Notes: a model not told the origin generated them from the sequence alone. Positions 16,242 to 25,916 are shown, counted from the first letter of the stretch. The stretch: 64,000 nt of DNA from Sphingomonas_E sp042693015 (GCF_042693015.1 NZ_CP170544.1:3472001-3536000), one strand, 5' to 3'. Numbers and translations are program-made.

Positions 16242-18539
16242 ATGGCTATCTGGCGAAGGATATTTCGAGGCAGTTGCACGCTGTCGTCGATCATCGCTCT
16301 CTCAACGCCGTGCATCGCGCAATCTTCCGAAATGACCGGGCAACCGAACCAGGCGGGCACCGACAAGCTCGAAGAGATCGTTGTGACGGCGCGTCGTCAA
16401 AACGAAGCGCTTCAGGACACGCCCCTGTCAGTGACGGCGCTCGGCACCGCCACGCTCGAGCGACATAATGTCGCCAATCTCGAGGCGATAGGGGACATCG
16501 TGCCCAATCTCGATATCGCGGTCACTGCAGGCAGTACCACGGCCGCCAACATCTATATCCGCGGGATCGGTACCTATGACTACCAGATCTACACAGATCC
16601 CCCGATCTCGATCTACATTGATGGCGTTCTCATCGCGCGACCAGGTGCGGCACTGTTCGATCTCGTCGATCTCGAACGCGTCGAAATCTTGCGCGGGCCG
16701 CAGGGAACGCTATTTGGCCGCAACACGACGGGCGGGGCGATCAACATGACGACCCAGGCGCCGCTTGATCGGGCGTCATTCCGACAGCGGGTCGGTTATG
16801 GCACGGACGACGAATTCACTTTTCGCACCGCGATCGATAGCGGTGAGATCGGCTCTTCGGGCCTATATGCCAAGCTTGCTTATTCTCATCGACAACGCGA
16901 CGGCTACGTCCGCAACCTTAACCGTGGCGGAAGTCGCGATCCGGGGTGGTTGGACAGTGACGCGATTTGGGCAAGCCTGCGTGGCGATCTTGCGGATAAT
17001 CTGAGCTTCCAGCTCAACCTGGACTATTCCGACTATCGCGCCCAGCAGCCGCTTTCGCAGATCGTCGCCGCCGACGATGACGTCATCACCTATTTCTCGA
17101 ACTCCGAGGCGCTTGGAGGCGATCCCTTCCAGTTCGGAACGGGCCGCGTCAAACGCGCCTTTGCGGGATATCAGCCTGCTGATCACAGCGAATTCTTCGG
17201 CACATCCCTCAAAGTTGATTATGACGTGTCGGACGACATTCTTATCCGGAATATCACCGGCTTCAGGTCGAACTCCATCAACGAGCACAGCAATCTGGGT
17301 GGGCAGGGACGCCTCAAGGGGATCGTCCTCGATCCGGGAAGCGGCACGACCAGCGTGGGCGATGTCACGCCATGGACATTGCCGCATAACGACACCAGCG
17401 ACGATCAATTCACCAATGAACTTCAGCTCATCGGCAAATCAGGGGATCTGTCTTACACTCTGGGCTTGTTCTATCTGGAATCAGATGGGTCGCTCATCAA
17501 TACCAACCTTTTCACGTTCGTATTGCCGGGCGGAACCATCGGTATAAACCAGAATCTGACACGCCGATTCAAATTAAAGACACGATCCTATGCGGGCTAC
17601 GGCCAGGTTACATACAAACCTGGCTCCATGGATGAAAGACTCGAGCTCAGTGCAGGCATAAGATACACGTCCGACAAGAAGAGGATCAAGGAAAACACCA
17701 CATTCAATGAAATTCCAACAAACGTCCGGGAAGCATCCGATAGTTGGGATAATGTATCTGGCCTCGGCTCGATAAGCTATAAATGGACACCGTATCTACT
17801 CACCTACTTGCGGGTTTCTACTGCTTATCGCGCCGGAGGCTTCGTTCCCAACACAGTCGGCAGCTATGATCCGGAAAAGGCCATCGCCTACGAGGCCGGC
17901 ATAAAATCGGAGTGGCTCGACAGCCGCGTGCGATTCAATGCGTCGATCTTTCGGACCAACTACAAGGATCTGCAGATACAAAATACGATCCAGGGCCTGC
18001 CGGTCGTCACCAATGCGGGTCGAGCGGTTTACCAGGGCACGGAGGCGGAACTGACAGTCATGCCCGTGCGGGACCTGCAGCTTCAGGCGAGCATAGGATA
18101 TGTGGACCCGAAGTATAAATCCTATCTATTTGTTGATCCTGTTACAGGCGATTCGATCGATCTTTCCGACGAGGCAAAATTCAACGGCGTTTCCAAGGTC
18201 AACGCCGCTGCCGGCTTCCAATATTCTACAATGATTTCGGATGTGGGCCTTCTGACGTTCAGCATGGACTATTCGTACAGAAGCAAGAAATACTGGTTCC
18301 CGCTAACGAGATTGACACCCTACAACCCCGACGTGGCCGCCGGAGCGAGCAACAATCTCGCCGCACGACTGGCGCTGTCCGATGTGGAGGTATCTGGCGT
18401 CAAGCTGGGATTCGAACTGTGGGTCGACAACATCACCGACGAACTCGTCCGCGCCGCCGGGCTCGATTTCGGATCGTTCGGGACGGTGGTGTACGAACGC
18501 GGCCGCACGGTGGGCCTGAACGTGCGCGCGGAATTCTAG
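16242..18539 (+). CDS. TonB-dependent receptor 1
   Basis: Outer-membrane beta-barrel transporter of 765 residues, powered by TonB-ExbBD. A signal peptide ends at about CIAQ-SS. The TonB box region is EEIVVTARRQ, followed by the plug domain (NLEAIGDIVPNLDI, IRGIGTYDYQ, ERVEILRGPQGTLFGRNTTG) and a barrel that ends in ...VRAEF with the terminal phenylalanine. The ATG at 16242 has GGAGGAGAGG just upstream; the longer frame to 16005 runs into the promoter. It belongs to the class abundant in sphingomonads that import hydrophobic or glycosidic substrates, not only siderophores. It pairs with receptor 2 at the other end of this cluster. Part of the barrel (17.5-18.3 kb) is more AT-rich than the flanks. 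Confidence 0.93.
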   Translation: MAIWRRIFRGSCTLSSIIALSTPCIAQSSEMTGQPNQAGTDKLEEIVVTARRQNEALQDTPLSVTALGTATLERHNVANLEAIGDIVPNLDIAVTAGSTTAANIYIRGIGTYDYQIYTDPPISIYIDGVLIARPGAALFDLVDLERVEILRGPQGTLFGRNTTGGAINMTTQAPLDRASFRQRVGYGTDDEFTFRTAIDSGEIGSSGLYAKLAYSHRQRDGYVRNLNRGGSRDPGWLDSDAIWASLRGDLADNLSFQLNLDYSDYRAQQPLSQIVAADDDVITYFSNSEALGGDPFQFGTGRVKRAFAGYQPADHSEFFGTSLKVDYDVSDDILIRNITGFRSNSINEHSNLGGQGRLKGIVLDPGSGTTSVGDVTPWTLPHNDTSDDQFTNELQLIGKSGDLSYTLGLFYLESDGSLINTNLFTFVLPGGTIGINQNLTRRFKLKTRSYAGYGQVTYKPGSMDERLELSAGIRYTSDKKRIKENTTFNEIPTNVREASDSWDNVSGLGSISYKWTPYLLTYLRVSTAYRAGGFVPNTVGSYDPEKAIAYEAGIKSEWLDSRVRFNASIFRTNYKDLQIQNTIQGLPVVTNAGRAVYQGTEAELTVMPVRDLQLQASIGYVDPKYKSYLFVDPVTGDSIDLSDEAKFNGVSKVNAAAGFQYSTMISDVGLLTFSMDYSYRSKKYWFPLTRLTPYNPDVAAGASNNLAARLALSDVEVSGVKLGFELWVDNITDELVRAAGLDFGSFGTVVYERGRTVGLNVRAEF

Positions 18540-18597
18540 AATTCCAGCATAAGCGGGCGGGGCCACTGCCCGGGTTTCCGAAACAGGAGGACGAAAG

Positions 18598-18951
18598 ATG
18601 CCGAAATTCCTGATGACTGTCCGGTCCAACGCCACGCCAGGCAAGGACGAAGAATATAACCGCTGGTATGATGAGTTCCACGTACCCGAACTCTTGATGA
18701 CGCCGACGCTTGTTGCCGCTCAACGCTTCCGGATTTCGGATGTCTCACCCGCCGATTATCCCGGCTACCTCAAACCGGAGTTCCGATACCTGACGGTATA
18801 TGAGATCGAGTCTGAGAGTTTGGAGCACACACGCGAGGTCCTCTGGGCGCCATCGAACATTGCCCGCATCAGGAAATCCGACGCATTCGACTCTTCACGA
18901 GTTGATTGCAGCCTCTACGTGCCGCTTGGCCCGCGCGTGACGGAACGCTGA
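18598..18951 (+). CDS. EthD/DUF4286-like small protein
   Basis: 117 residues with the pattern of dimeric alpha-beta barrel proteins of the EthD/DUF4286 type: MPKFLMTVRSNATPGKDEEY, then NRWYDEFHVPELLMTPTL, then a strand pair with YLTVYEIESES. Related small proteins accompany degradation pathways, where some are cyclases or isomerases and others have no known activity. GGAGG is 8 bases before the ATG. It follows TonB receptor 1 by 58 bases and is probably co-transcribed. Confidence 0.7.
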   Translation: MPKFLMTVRSNATPGKDEEYNRWYDEFHVPELLMTPTLVAAQRFRISDVSPADYPGYLKPEFRYLTVYEIESESLEHTREVLWAPSNIARIRKSDAFDSSRVDCSLYVPLGPRVTER

Positions 18952-19144
18952 TGAAGATCCAGCCCAACCGCGTTGAGCCGGTGGCACCCCGCCAAGCCTG
19001 GCTTGACGTGGTCAGCGGTTAGGTGTTCCCAAAGCAAGCCATCGACGCCTTGCGGAAGGGGCTCTCGCAGACAAGGGTAGCTGAATCGCTCATTCGCATT
19101 GGCCGGGTCGACACGGATTGAGGCCTGTCTTCTCGCGGCTTCCG

Positions 19145-20320
19145 CTAGAGCATGCCTCGGTTGAGCAAGCCCCACCGGCGTCGATCAAGTTGCTCCATTC
19201 GTTCCTGCCTGCCGACGCGGCGGCAGGATTTCATCGAGTCGCCGAGCTGATCTTTGGTGAGCCGTGTCATCATTGGCCGCGGTGGTCTGTCCACGCCAAT
19301 CCAGCGGAATGTTATATAGCCTTCGGAGTGACCAGAGGCGTCGAGCCAGTTGGGAACGCCCGGATCATCGTGTGAGATCAGGATCGTCATCATTCCGTCC
19401 GGATCGAGCTCCGCATAATGGCGGTTGGTGCTCGAAAAGCGGTCGCGATAGTCCATGCTCTCCCACCACGCGTTCCCCAGTTCGACCGACCAATACCGCG
19501 CGGCTGGTGGTTTCACGCGAATAACGAGGATCTCATCGGGCTGAAGCTGCCAATAGGCAATTACCGGCTCACCGCCCGGTGTGGCGTCGACTTCGTTGGT
19601 TTCCAGCTCGCTATAAGCCAGAAACGTGTGTGGTCTTGCCTTCCATCGGGAAAGCATTTCCGTCCAGTAGCGGACCGATGGACCGAGCCACGTGGCCGAG
19701 CGTTTCAGCCCCTGCAGAAGCTCTTGCGACGCCAGAACCGGCCGCGGTGCATCGCAACCGATGCGCTCGATCATCGCGCGCATCGGTTGCTCATTCTCCC
19801 AATCGGAGAAGAATTGGCGGATGGTCACCCTGTAGGTATCCGGTGAGGATCGAAGCCAGTTTGGTCCGCAGGGGTCCGGCCCGATGTTCAGCTCGAACCT
19901 GCCGTCGGCCGCGACTTCCAGCTCATCTCCTAACAGGATGGCAGCGGCCCGTCCGCCAAAGGGCGTTTCCCCTTTCTCCACCGCGGTTATCGCCACATAG
20001 TCCGCGGTTCCGCGATGCCCCTGTATTCGGTAGTGGTCGAGACCGTTGATCGGCGCGCCCAAATAGAGCGCGTCCGGGTTATCACCTCCCTGCTTGCGGA
20101 CGGGATCGAAATAGTGCGCCAGCTCGGGATGCAAGGGGTCGGCATTCTCCAGTTCGAACTGCAAGGCCAAGGCAATGTTGCGGGCGACCTGTCGAAGCCC
20201 CGCTGCCCGATCCACGCCTCCGTTTGGCGCCGAAGGGAGGAAGGCATTCTCGCCGGCTCGTTTGAGTTCCTCACAGAAGGCATTCCACCCCGAACGGAGG
20301 GCCGCGATATCATCTCCCAT
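19145..20320 (-). CDS. DUF1214 domain protein
   Basis: 391 residues, soluble, no signal peptide. The C-terminal third has the DUF1214 signature: WQLQPDEILVIRVKPP, then RYWSVELGNAWWESMDYRD, then DPDGMMTILISHDDPGVPNWLD, and a final FRWIGVD. The biochemical role of the family is not established; members occur near catabolic and TonB genes in sphingomonads and mycobacteria. It lies 2 bases after the sulfotransferase stop, in an operon running from the NTF2-fold genes. The 193 bases between this gene and the convergent EthD-like gene hold nothing I can recognise. Confidence 0.85.
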   Translation of the reverse strand: MGDDIAALRSGWNAFCEELKRAGENAFLPSAPNGGVDRAAGLRQVARNIALALQFELENADPLHPELAHYFDPVRKQGGDNPDALYLGAPINGLDHYRIQGHRGTADYVAITAVEKGETPFGGRAAAILLGDELEVAADGRFELNIGPDPCGPNWLRSSPDTYRVTIRQFFSDWENEQPMRAMIERIGCDAPRPVLASQELLQGLKRSATWLGPSVRYWTEMLSRWKARPHTFLAYSELETNEVDATPGGEPVIAYWQLQPDEILVIRVKPPAARYWSVELGNAWWESMDYRDRFSSTNRHYAELDPDGMMTILISHDDPGVPNWLDASGHSEGYITFRWIGVDRPPRPMMTRLTKDQLGDSMKSCRRVGRQERMEQLDRRRWGLLNRGML

Positions 20321-20322
20321 GG

Positions 20323-21579
20323 TCAGTCCTCATCGGGAACGTCGAATCGTTGCTGGTATCTGCTGTAGAGGTCGCGCTGGTGACGCACTTCGGCATCCTC
20401 GCCAACACCATATTTGTGCGCACCGAACTTTCCCTTGGGCTTACCCTCAAGATAGCTCTCCATCGCAGCTGCCGCACCGGCATCGAGCGTGATCCCCATT
20501 CGCTCGTAGAGTCCGGAGATGGCACCTTCAGGATCATTGATCAGATCGGCATAGCGGGAGGCGAATATCTGCGAGGCGGGAACCGCACCTGACTCGACCC
20601 AATCGATAAGCTGGTTCAGCCTCGCCGCTGTCGCTTCGGGCGTCATCAGCGCCTCGAACGCCATCACATCGAACGGCTGATTGCTCCGCATCCAGTACAA
20701 GGTCGCCAGCATATTGGTGATCGAGGCGTTCGCCTTGATCGGGTCGCGGTGGGTCACGACCAGGCGCGCGTCAGGAAAGACGTTGAATAGCGTAGGAAGA
20801 TAGCCGAGATGCGACGGCGACTTGAGCAGCCAATGTCGCCTCGGGTTGCGCCACTGCAAGAGCTTGAGAACCCTGCGATAATATTCCAGCGCCGGCGTCA
20901 TGTCGGCACTCGCAAGCCACATGCTGTAACTGGCCATCGGCGCCTTCGACGGCATATTGTCGCTGCGGAAGGAGGCTTCATAGACGGCCACGCATTCCGC
21001 CGGAATCCAGCCCCCGCTTTCGTGCATGGCCTGCCATGGCGGTGCCGCTCGTCCCCATTGCGTTAGCAGATGGTGAGCCGCCTCGGCGCGCGGATCGCTT
21101 CGATAGGTTTCAGTTTCGGGTGGAGGGCACGGAAACATCGCCTCCCAGCTGCTCGGAACGCCGAACTGCGAATCCTGGGACAGGAGTTCGAATAGTATCG
21201 ACGTGCCCGAGCGTCCGAGGCCCGTGATGATGACGGGCGCATCGATCACCTCGTCATCAATCTCGGGGTGAAGCCGGTAGGCATGTTCAACCCGCAATCG
21301 CGCTTCGAGGAGATTGAGAAGTTCGTTCCGTGTCATAATACGGCCGAACAGGTGAAGATCGGCATCATCGTCGAGCGAACGCGTCAGTATTTCGAAGGGT
21401 TCTCGCCAGTCGTTTTCGCCGAACTCCGACAGGCCGGTACGTCGCCTGGCGGTCTCGATCAGGTTCTCCGCATCGAGCGGAACGATCGCCGCTGGATCCA
21501 TATGCCGGCTCTCGTCAATGATCGCCGCCAGCCAGCCGGGCCGTTCCGGCGGCAGCCAGTAACGTGACGCGCCACTCAC
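20323..21579 (-). CDS. PAPS-dependent sulfotransferase family protein
   Basis: 418 residues starting at a GTG that overlaps the stop of the SnoaL-like gene in the four bases GTGA, so translation is coupled. The 5'-phosphosulfate loop is VIITGLGRSGTSILFELL (about residues 115-132) and the 3'-phosphate motif is LVVTHRDPIKANASITNML (about 265-283). It resembles the bacterial carbohydrate/steroid-type sulfotransferases seen in actinomycete and sphingomonad catabolic clusters. It would transfer sulfate from PAPS to an alcohol; the acceptor is unknown. The neighbours suggest a hydrophobic small molecule. Confidence 0.88.
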   Translation of the reverse strand: MSGASRYWLPPERPGWLAAIIDESRHMDPAAIVPLDAENLIETARRRTGLSEFGENDWREPFEILTRSLDDDADLHLFGRIMTRNELLNLLEARLRVEHAYRLHPEIDDEVIDAPVIITGLGRSGTSILFELLSQDSQFGVPSSWEAMFPCPPPETETYRSDPRAEAAHHLLTQWGRAAPPWQAMHESGGWIPAECVAVYEASFRSDNMPSKAPMASYSMWLASADMTPALEYYRRVLKLLQWRNPRRHWLLKSPSHLGYLPTLFNVFPDARLVVTHRDPIKANASITNMLATLYWMRSNQPFDVMAFEALMTPEATAARLNQLIDWVESGAVPASQIFASRYADLINDPEGAISGLYERMGITLDAGAAAAMESYLEGKPKGKFGAHKYGVGEDAEVRHQRDLYSRYQQRFDVPDED

Positions 21580-22112
21580 TGGGATGCCCCCGATGGCTTC
21601 ATCGCCGCAGCAATCCGAGCCTTCATCGGTTCGACCCATTCCTCCTTAAGGCGCGGTGAAAGCAGACCTGCCGCATCGAGCTCGTCGCAAAGGACCATCT
21701 GATGGCCGATGTCGAACATATCCGTCTGGCGAATGAACTTGCCCTCGCCACCATATGTGATGAACGAAACGCCGTGCGTCTCGTAGTGGCGACCGTCTGG
21801 TCGGAGACCGGGCCCTCTATTCATCCAGTGCGTGATGATCTGGTCGCCGTTGATCGCATAGCTCACATAGGGAAAGGTCCAGCCTTCCCAGCCCGACCCG
21901 ACATCCATGTCCCGGCCATAATGTGTGCGCCTGATTTCCTCACGCCCGTTCGCGACGACCGGCATGACGCCGCCATAGTCGCAATTGTAAACGCAGTCTT
22001 CGTGATAGAATTCATCCGCAAGCCAACCCCAGCTGTTTCGTTGCTCGCTTTCCTTGAATGCCGCGATCAGCCGCTCGACAGTATCGGTCATATCCTGCTG
22101 AAAATAGCTCAT
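21576..22112 (-). CDS. SnoaL/NTF2-fold protein
   Basis: 178 residues from the ATG at 22112, which has AGAGGAAG upstream; the open frame to 22346 antisenses the next gene and is not used. The pattern (helix TVERLIAAFKESEQR, WGWLADEFYHEDCVYNCD, strand-rich second half) fits the cone-shaped NTF2/SnoaL fold, used by ketosteroid isomerases, polyketide cyclases and dehydratases. Its gene stops inside the start of the sulfotransferase. A 20-base gap separates it from a second NTF2-fold gene upstream. Confidence 0.75.
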   Translation of the reverse strand: MSYFQQDMTDTVERLIAAFKESEQRNSWGWLADEFYHEDCVYNCDYGGVMPVVANGREEIRRTHYGRDMDVGSGWEGWTFPYVSYAINGDQIITHWMNRGPGLRPDGRHYETHGVSFITYGGEGKFIRQTDMFDIGHQMVLCDELDAAGLLSPRLKEEWVEPMKARIAAAMKPSGASQ

Positions 22113-22132
22113 CTTCCTCTCCCTCGTCCCTT

Positions 22133-22552
22133 CTAGCTGAGGCAAGTCTCGTCGTTGAAAGCCCGAAGCTGACGGATCAGGCCATGCTCGTTGAAGGTAA
22201 GTGTTTCGAAGACGCTCAGCGAAACCGTCCCTTCGCCACGAAGCGAAAGGTTCGATCGAAAGCACAAAAAGGCCTCGTCGCCGTTTACAACAAGGCGCTC
22301 CAATTCGTTGGAGCACTGCCAACCGGCCTCGATACTTCCATGCCAAAAGGTGACGAGTGCGTCCCGGCCTCGTATCACGGGTGCGCCTACGGGCTCTTCG
22401 ACAACTACATCTTCGGCAAAAAGGCTGACGCGACCCGCGATGTCGTCGCTAGCATAGGAAGACAGATAGGCGTGCACGACACGCTCGATATGAGCCCTGG
22501 TCGAGTGGGCAGGAATCGCCGAATAGGTTTCCAGAAAAAGGTCACGCAGCAT
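22133..22552 (-). CDS. NTF2-fold protein (ketosteroid isomerase-like)
   Basis: 139 residues. An N-terminal helix RAHIERVVHAYLSSYASDD is followed by DVVVEEPVGAPVIRGRDALVTFW, a pattern typical of steroid delta-isomerase-like proteins in which the protein binds a hydrophobic ligand in a conical pocket. Catalytic acid/tyrosine residues cannot be assigned by eye. The ATG at 22552 has GAGGAG upstream. It is the second gene after TonB receptor 2 (11-base gap), so receptor, two NTF2 proteins, sulfotransferase and DUF1214 form one minus-strand transcription unit. Confidence 0.75.
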   Translation of the reverse strand: MLRDLFLETYSAIPAHSTRAHIERVVHAYLSSYASDDIAGRVSLFAEDVVVEEPVGAPVIRGRDALVTFWHGSIEAGWQCSNELERLVVNGDEAFLCFRSNLSLRGEGTVSLSVFETLTFNEHGLIRQLRAFNDETCLS

Positions 22553-22563
22553 CACGCCTCTCC

Positions 22564-24873
22564 TCAGAAACTTGCTCGAAGTTGGACGCCGCCATTGCGC
22601 GGGCGATTGTAGGTGACCCCGCCGAAACCCAGCGAGCCATAGTCGATGCCACCAATGATAACGTGCTTGTTCAACAAGTTACTAACCCAAGCGGAAATCT
22701 CCACTTTTCCGCTACCCGCCGATATGTCGCCAAGCGCGATACGGGCGCTGAGATCATTGTCCGCACCGCCAGCGATGGCAGCGTTGAACGGGCTGTCCCG
22801 GTCGAGGACATTCCAGTAGCGACCGCTCTTATAGCTATAGTCGACGCGCAAGGAGAGTTCACCGATGCCGACCTGCGCCTGATATTGTGCGGCTAGGCTT
22901 GCGGTGGTCTTCGACACATAGGCAAAGCGCGCCTGATCGGCGACGTCGATCACCTGATCGGTTACAGGATCGCGATACAGGAACTCCTTGTACTTCGGAT
23001 CGACATAGCCGACCGATGCCTCGAGGCGCAGTCCGTCGACCGGGAGTGCCGCGACCTCGAGTTCGAAGCCTTGGTACGTCGCTCTGCCCGCATTGACAGT
23101 TTCGTTAGTGGTTCCGCTCGATCCGGCAACAAATTGGGTGACCTGAAGATCATCATAATCCGTGTAGAAGATCGTGCCGTTGAACCGAAGGCGGCGATCG
23201 GCCAGGTCGGCCTTGATGCCAAGCTCCCCCGATAACGCCTTCATGGGACCATATCCGTCATTGACGCTCTGCGGGTTGAAACCGCCGGCCTTGTAGCCGC
23301 TCGCGATCCGCGCAAACGTCATCACATCGGGCGTCCACTTGTAGCTCACAGAGGCCGTTCCACTGAAATTGTCGAATGAGCGATGCAGCGATCGGGCCGG
23401 CAGTGGAACGCCATCCGAACTGTTCTGTTGGTCCATAGCGCGCCGGTCATGCGTGTAGCGGCCGCCTAGCGTCAGCTCGAGACGGCCGTCCGATGACGAT
23501 GGCCGCCAGCTGGCTTGGCCGAACCCCGCAAAGGACTCTGCGTCGGCGGAATAGGCTGTGGTTGGCTGGATATTGAGCGCGGCACCGCCGCCCAGAACGA
23601 ACGTCAGAAAATAAGGTGCGAATTCGCTTACATTCTCGTTGAAATAGTAGAGGCCGGCAACATAGTTCAGGTCTTCAGCTTCCCCAAGAACTTGAAGTTC
23701 CTGTGAAAATTGGTCCTGCTTACGCTCGGAGGATGGAAGCGCGGCATAAGGGCTCACCGGGACCGCGCCGGAAATCCCAAGCACCTCGCCCAGCAACGGC
23801 CCATTGCCATCGAGTTGAGTGTTCTCGCGGATCGACAAGCTCCGCCACGCGGTGATGGACTTGAGGCTGAGGGCGTCGCTCACGGCATATTCGGCCGTCA
23901 ATGCATTGCCATAGGCAATGATCTTCGACGGCGGCAGCGTTCCGGCTTGCGCAAGCCTGGAAAGGTAACGCTCCGACACGACGAAGGGCGCCCCACCATA
24001 ATTTGGGGACCGCGAAAAATAATCTATCACTGCCTGGGATGCCGCGCGAATCTGCGATGCATTGCTGACCGCGTGGGTGCGCGTGTAGTCGCCGCGATAA
24101 TCCAGCGTGAAGTTCGAACTCAGCTCCGCGATCACCGCAGCGGTTGCGCCCGTCGTCCGGACCGAGCCCGGATCGTCGTTCGCATCCGTCAGGACATTGT
24201 CCACGAATCCATCGCGCTGCCGCCGATAGAGGCCCAAGCGAGCCTTGACTCCGGATGAACCGAGGTAACCCGTATCGATGGAGCTGCTCGCCACCAGTTC
24301 GTCATCGCTGCCATAGCCAAGGCGGACATCACCGCCCAGGTCGGCGGCCGGCCCACGGCTAACGATGTTAAGCGCACCGCCGGTCGTGTTGCGGCCAAAG
24401 AGCGTACCCTGCGGCCCTCGCAGGACCTCGATTCGCTCCAGGTCGATAAGGTCGAGCAGATTGCCTGACATGCGCGCGCGGTACACGCCGTCGATATAGA
24501 CGCCGACCGACGCGTCATTCGTGAAATTCGGCGCATACTCGCCGATGCCGCGGATGTAGGCGACCAGTGTCGAGGCAGCATTACCCGGACTGACGGACAG
24601 ACTGAGATTGGGGACGCGAGCATCGAGATCGTCACTTGAGCGAATGTTCATGCTCTCGAGGGCCGATCCCGTAAGAGCCGTCACCGAAAGGGGGGTGTCC
24701 TGTAGCTTTTCCTCACGGCGCCGCGCAGTCACGACGATGTCCTCGAAGCCATTTTCTGTCGTGCCGGCTTCGGGAGTCGATCCTTGGGCTTGAGCCAGGA
24801 ACTGCGTGTTGAAGCCGCCAAGCATGAGCAAAGCAATCGCACGCAACGACACGCAAACTATTCGCCTTTTCAT
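22564..24873 (-). CDS. TonB-dependent receptor 2
   Basis: 769 residues. Signal peptide of about 30 residues (RAIALLMLGGFNTQFLAQAQ), TonB box FEDIVVTARRR, plug domain with IRGIGEYAPNFTND and ERIEVLRGPQGTLFGRNTTG, and a barrel ending in VQLRASF. The plug and many barrel strands closely follow TonB receptor 1 at the other end of the cluster, so the two are paralogues. The ATG at 24873 has GGGAGAG upstream. First gene of the operon TonB-NTF2-SnoaL-sulfotransferase-DUF1214. Confidence 0.93.
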   Translation of the reverse strand: MKRRIVCVSLRAIALLMLGGFNTQFLAQAQGSTPEAGTTENGFEDIVVTARRREEKLQDTPLSVTALTGSALESMNIRSSDDLDARVPNLSLSVSPGNAASTLVAYIRGIGEYAPNFTNDASVGVYIDGVYRARMSGNLLDLIDLERIEVLRGPQGTLFGRNTTGGALNIVSRGPAADLGGDVRLGYGSDDELVASSSIDTGYLGSSGVKARLGLYRRQRDGFVDNVLTDANDDPGSVRTTGATAAVIAELSSNFTLDYRGDYTRTHAVSNASQIRAASQAVIDYFSRSPNYGGAPFVVSERYLSRLAQAGTLPPSKIIAYGNALTAEYAVSDALSLKSITAWRSLSIRENTQLDGNGPLLGEVLGISGAVPVSPYAALPSSERKQDQFSQELQVLGEAEDLNYVAGLYYFNENVSEFAPYFLTFVLGGGAALNIQPTTAYSADAESFAGFGQASWRPSSSDGRLELTLGGRYTHDRRAMDQQNSSDGVPLPARSLHRSFDNFSGTASVSYKWTPDVMTFARIASGYKAGGFNPQSVNDGYGPMKALSGELGIKADLADRRLRFNGTIFYTDYDDLQVTQFVAGSSGTTNETVNAGRATYQGFELEVAALPVDGLRLEASVGYVDPKYKEFLYRDPVTDQVIDVADQARFAYVSKTTASLAAQYQAQVGIGELSLRVDYSYKSGRYWNVLDRDSPFNAAIAGGADNDLSARIALGDISAGSGKVEISAWVSNLLNKHVIIGGIDYGSLGFGGVTYNRPRNGGVQLRASF

Positions 24874-25160
24874 CCCCACTCTCCCATGCCTTCGGACGCT
24901 GGCCCTTCGAGGAGCCTGTCGTCGCCGTCGCGACCGGAGCGAGTTGCGTCAGGTACAAGCCTCCCATCGCGCGATTGCGCGTTGAGCGGCTTTTTACCGA
25001 TCAGGTCGCTCTGGTGAGTGAATGGCCTTCGGCTCATCCACGTTGGGTGGGTGCTATATCGCGGCCCTGTCCCGCAATGCCTTTCTGCAAGCGATCAGCG
25101 TAGTTTGAGAAAAGCGATCAGATATTGACCGGTAAGACAAACGCTCGCGGGATTTTTAGC
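24874..25160. promoter_or_regulatory. Promoter region of TonB receptor 2
   Basis: 287 non-coding bases between the receptor start and the end of regulator 2. GTTGCGTCAG at 24943-24952 matches the reverse complement of a 10-mer upstream of receptor 1. I see no terminator-like hairpin for regulator 2 here. Confidence 0.35.
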
Positions 25161-25916
25161 TCATTCTTGCAGCATCTGTCGCAGTTCTACTGGATGGGCG
25201 GCCGTGATCACGCAGTGCCATTCTGTCTGCGCGCGATGTTGACGACGGTCGTCGAGCGCGAGCGCGCGGACCGACGCCACAAAATCCTTCATCAGAAGAT
25301 CAAGCTGGACGATCGAAACCGGCGATAACTTGACCGTCTCCAGCTCCCACATGGATTTCGGGCCGTTATAGTCCATCGTAGCGAACAGCTCGCGGGCTGA
25401 TCGATCGAATGTGCGTCTCACCGGTCCGCCCTGATGCCAGTCGGGATATTTGACCGTCAGACTGCGTACCTTGTTGTTTGGCATCAGGCGGATGAGTCCC
25501 AGCCGGTCCAGCTGAACTAGGTGGGAGATCAACTCCGTCTCGCTTAGCCCGCATTCACGGCGCACTTCATCGGGCGTCCACCCGTAGCGCAGCATATAGA
25601 ATACGAATGCCCGCATGACGTTTTGCGCGAGACCCCGCTCCTGCTGGTCGCTCAACCGATGGATGAGCCCCTGCTCGCCATTCAGCGCCATTTCGGCTAG
25701 ATCGATTATGCGGATGTCCGCGATCTGACAGAGCTTTTCGAGGATGCTGAGCGACATGCCCTTGCCCGATAGATATCGGCGCACAGTCACTTCGCTCACC
25801 CCGAGCTCTTCAGCGATTTGCGCCTGGCGAATTCCTCGGTCGCGAAAGGTCCGCCTCAAGGCAGAGAGCAACCTCTCGACGTCGCGCTTCTGGCCCGTTG
25901 TTTCGAAGTGCTGCAT
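25161..25916 (-). CDS. HTH (XRE-type) transcriptional regulator, paralogue 2
   Basis: 251 residues, the same length and layout as the regulator at 15211-15966. Helix-turn-helix at about residues 28-52 (IRQAQIAEELGVSEVTVRRYL), then the shared AFVFYMLRYGWTPDEVRRE block, GGPVRRTFDRSA and SMWELETVKLS. The long C-terminal part is unassigned and could be a sensor domain. The ATG at 25916 has AAGGAGG six bases upstream. It lies upstream of TonB receptor 2 in the same direction, with a 287-base gap. Confidence 0.85.
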   Translation of the reverse strand: MQHFETTGQKRDVERLLSALRRTFRDRGIRQAQIAEELGVSEVTVRRYLSGKGMSLSILEKLCQIADIRIIDLAEMALNGEQGLIHRLSDQQERGLAQNVMRAFVFYMLRYGWTPDEVRRECGLSETELISHLVQLDRLGLIRLMPNNKVRSLTVKYPDWHQGGPVRRTFDRSARELFATMDYNGPKSMWELETVKLSPVSIVQLDLLMKDFVASVRALALDDRRQHRAQTEWHCVITAAHPVELRQMLQE

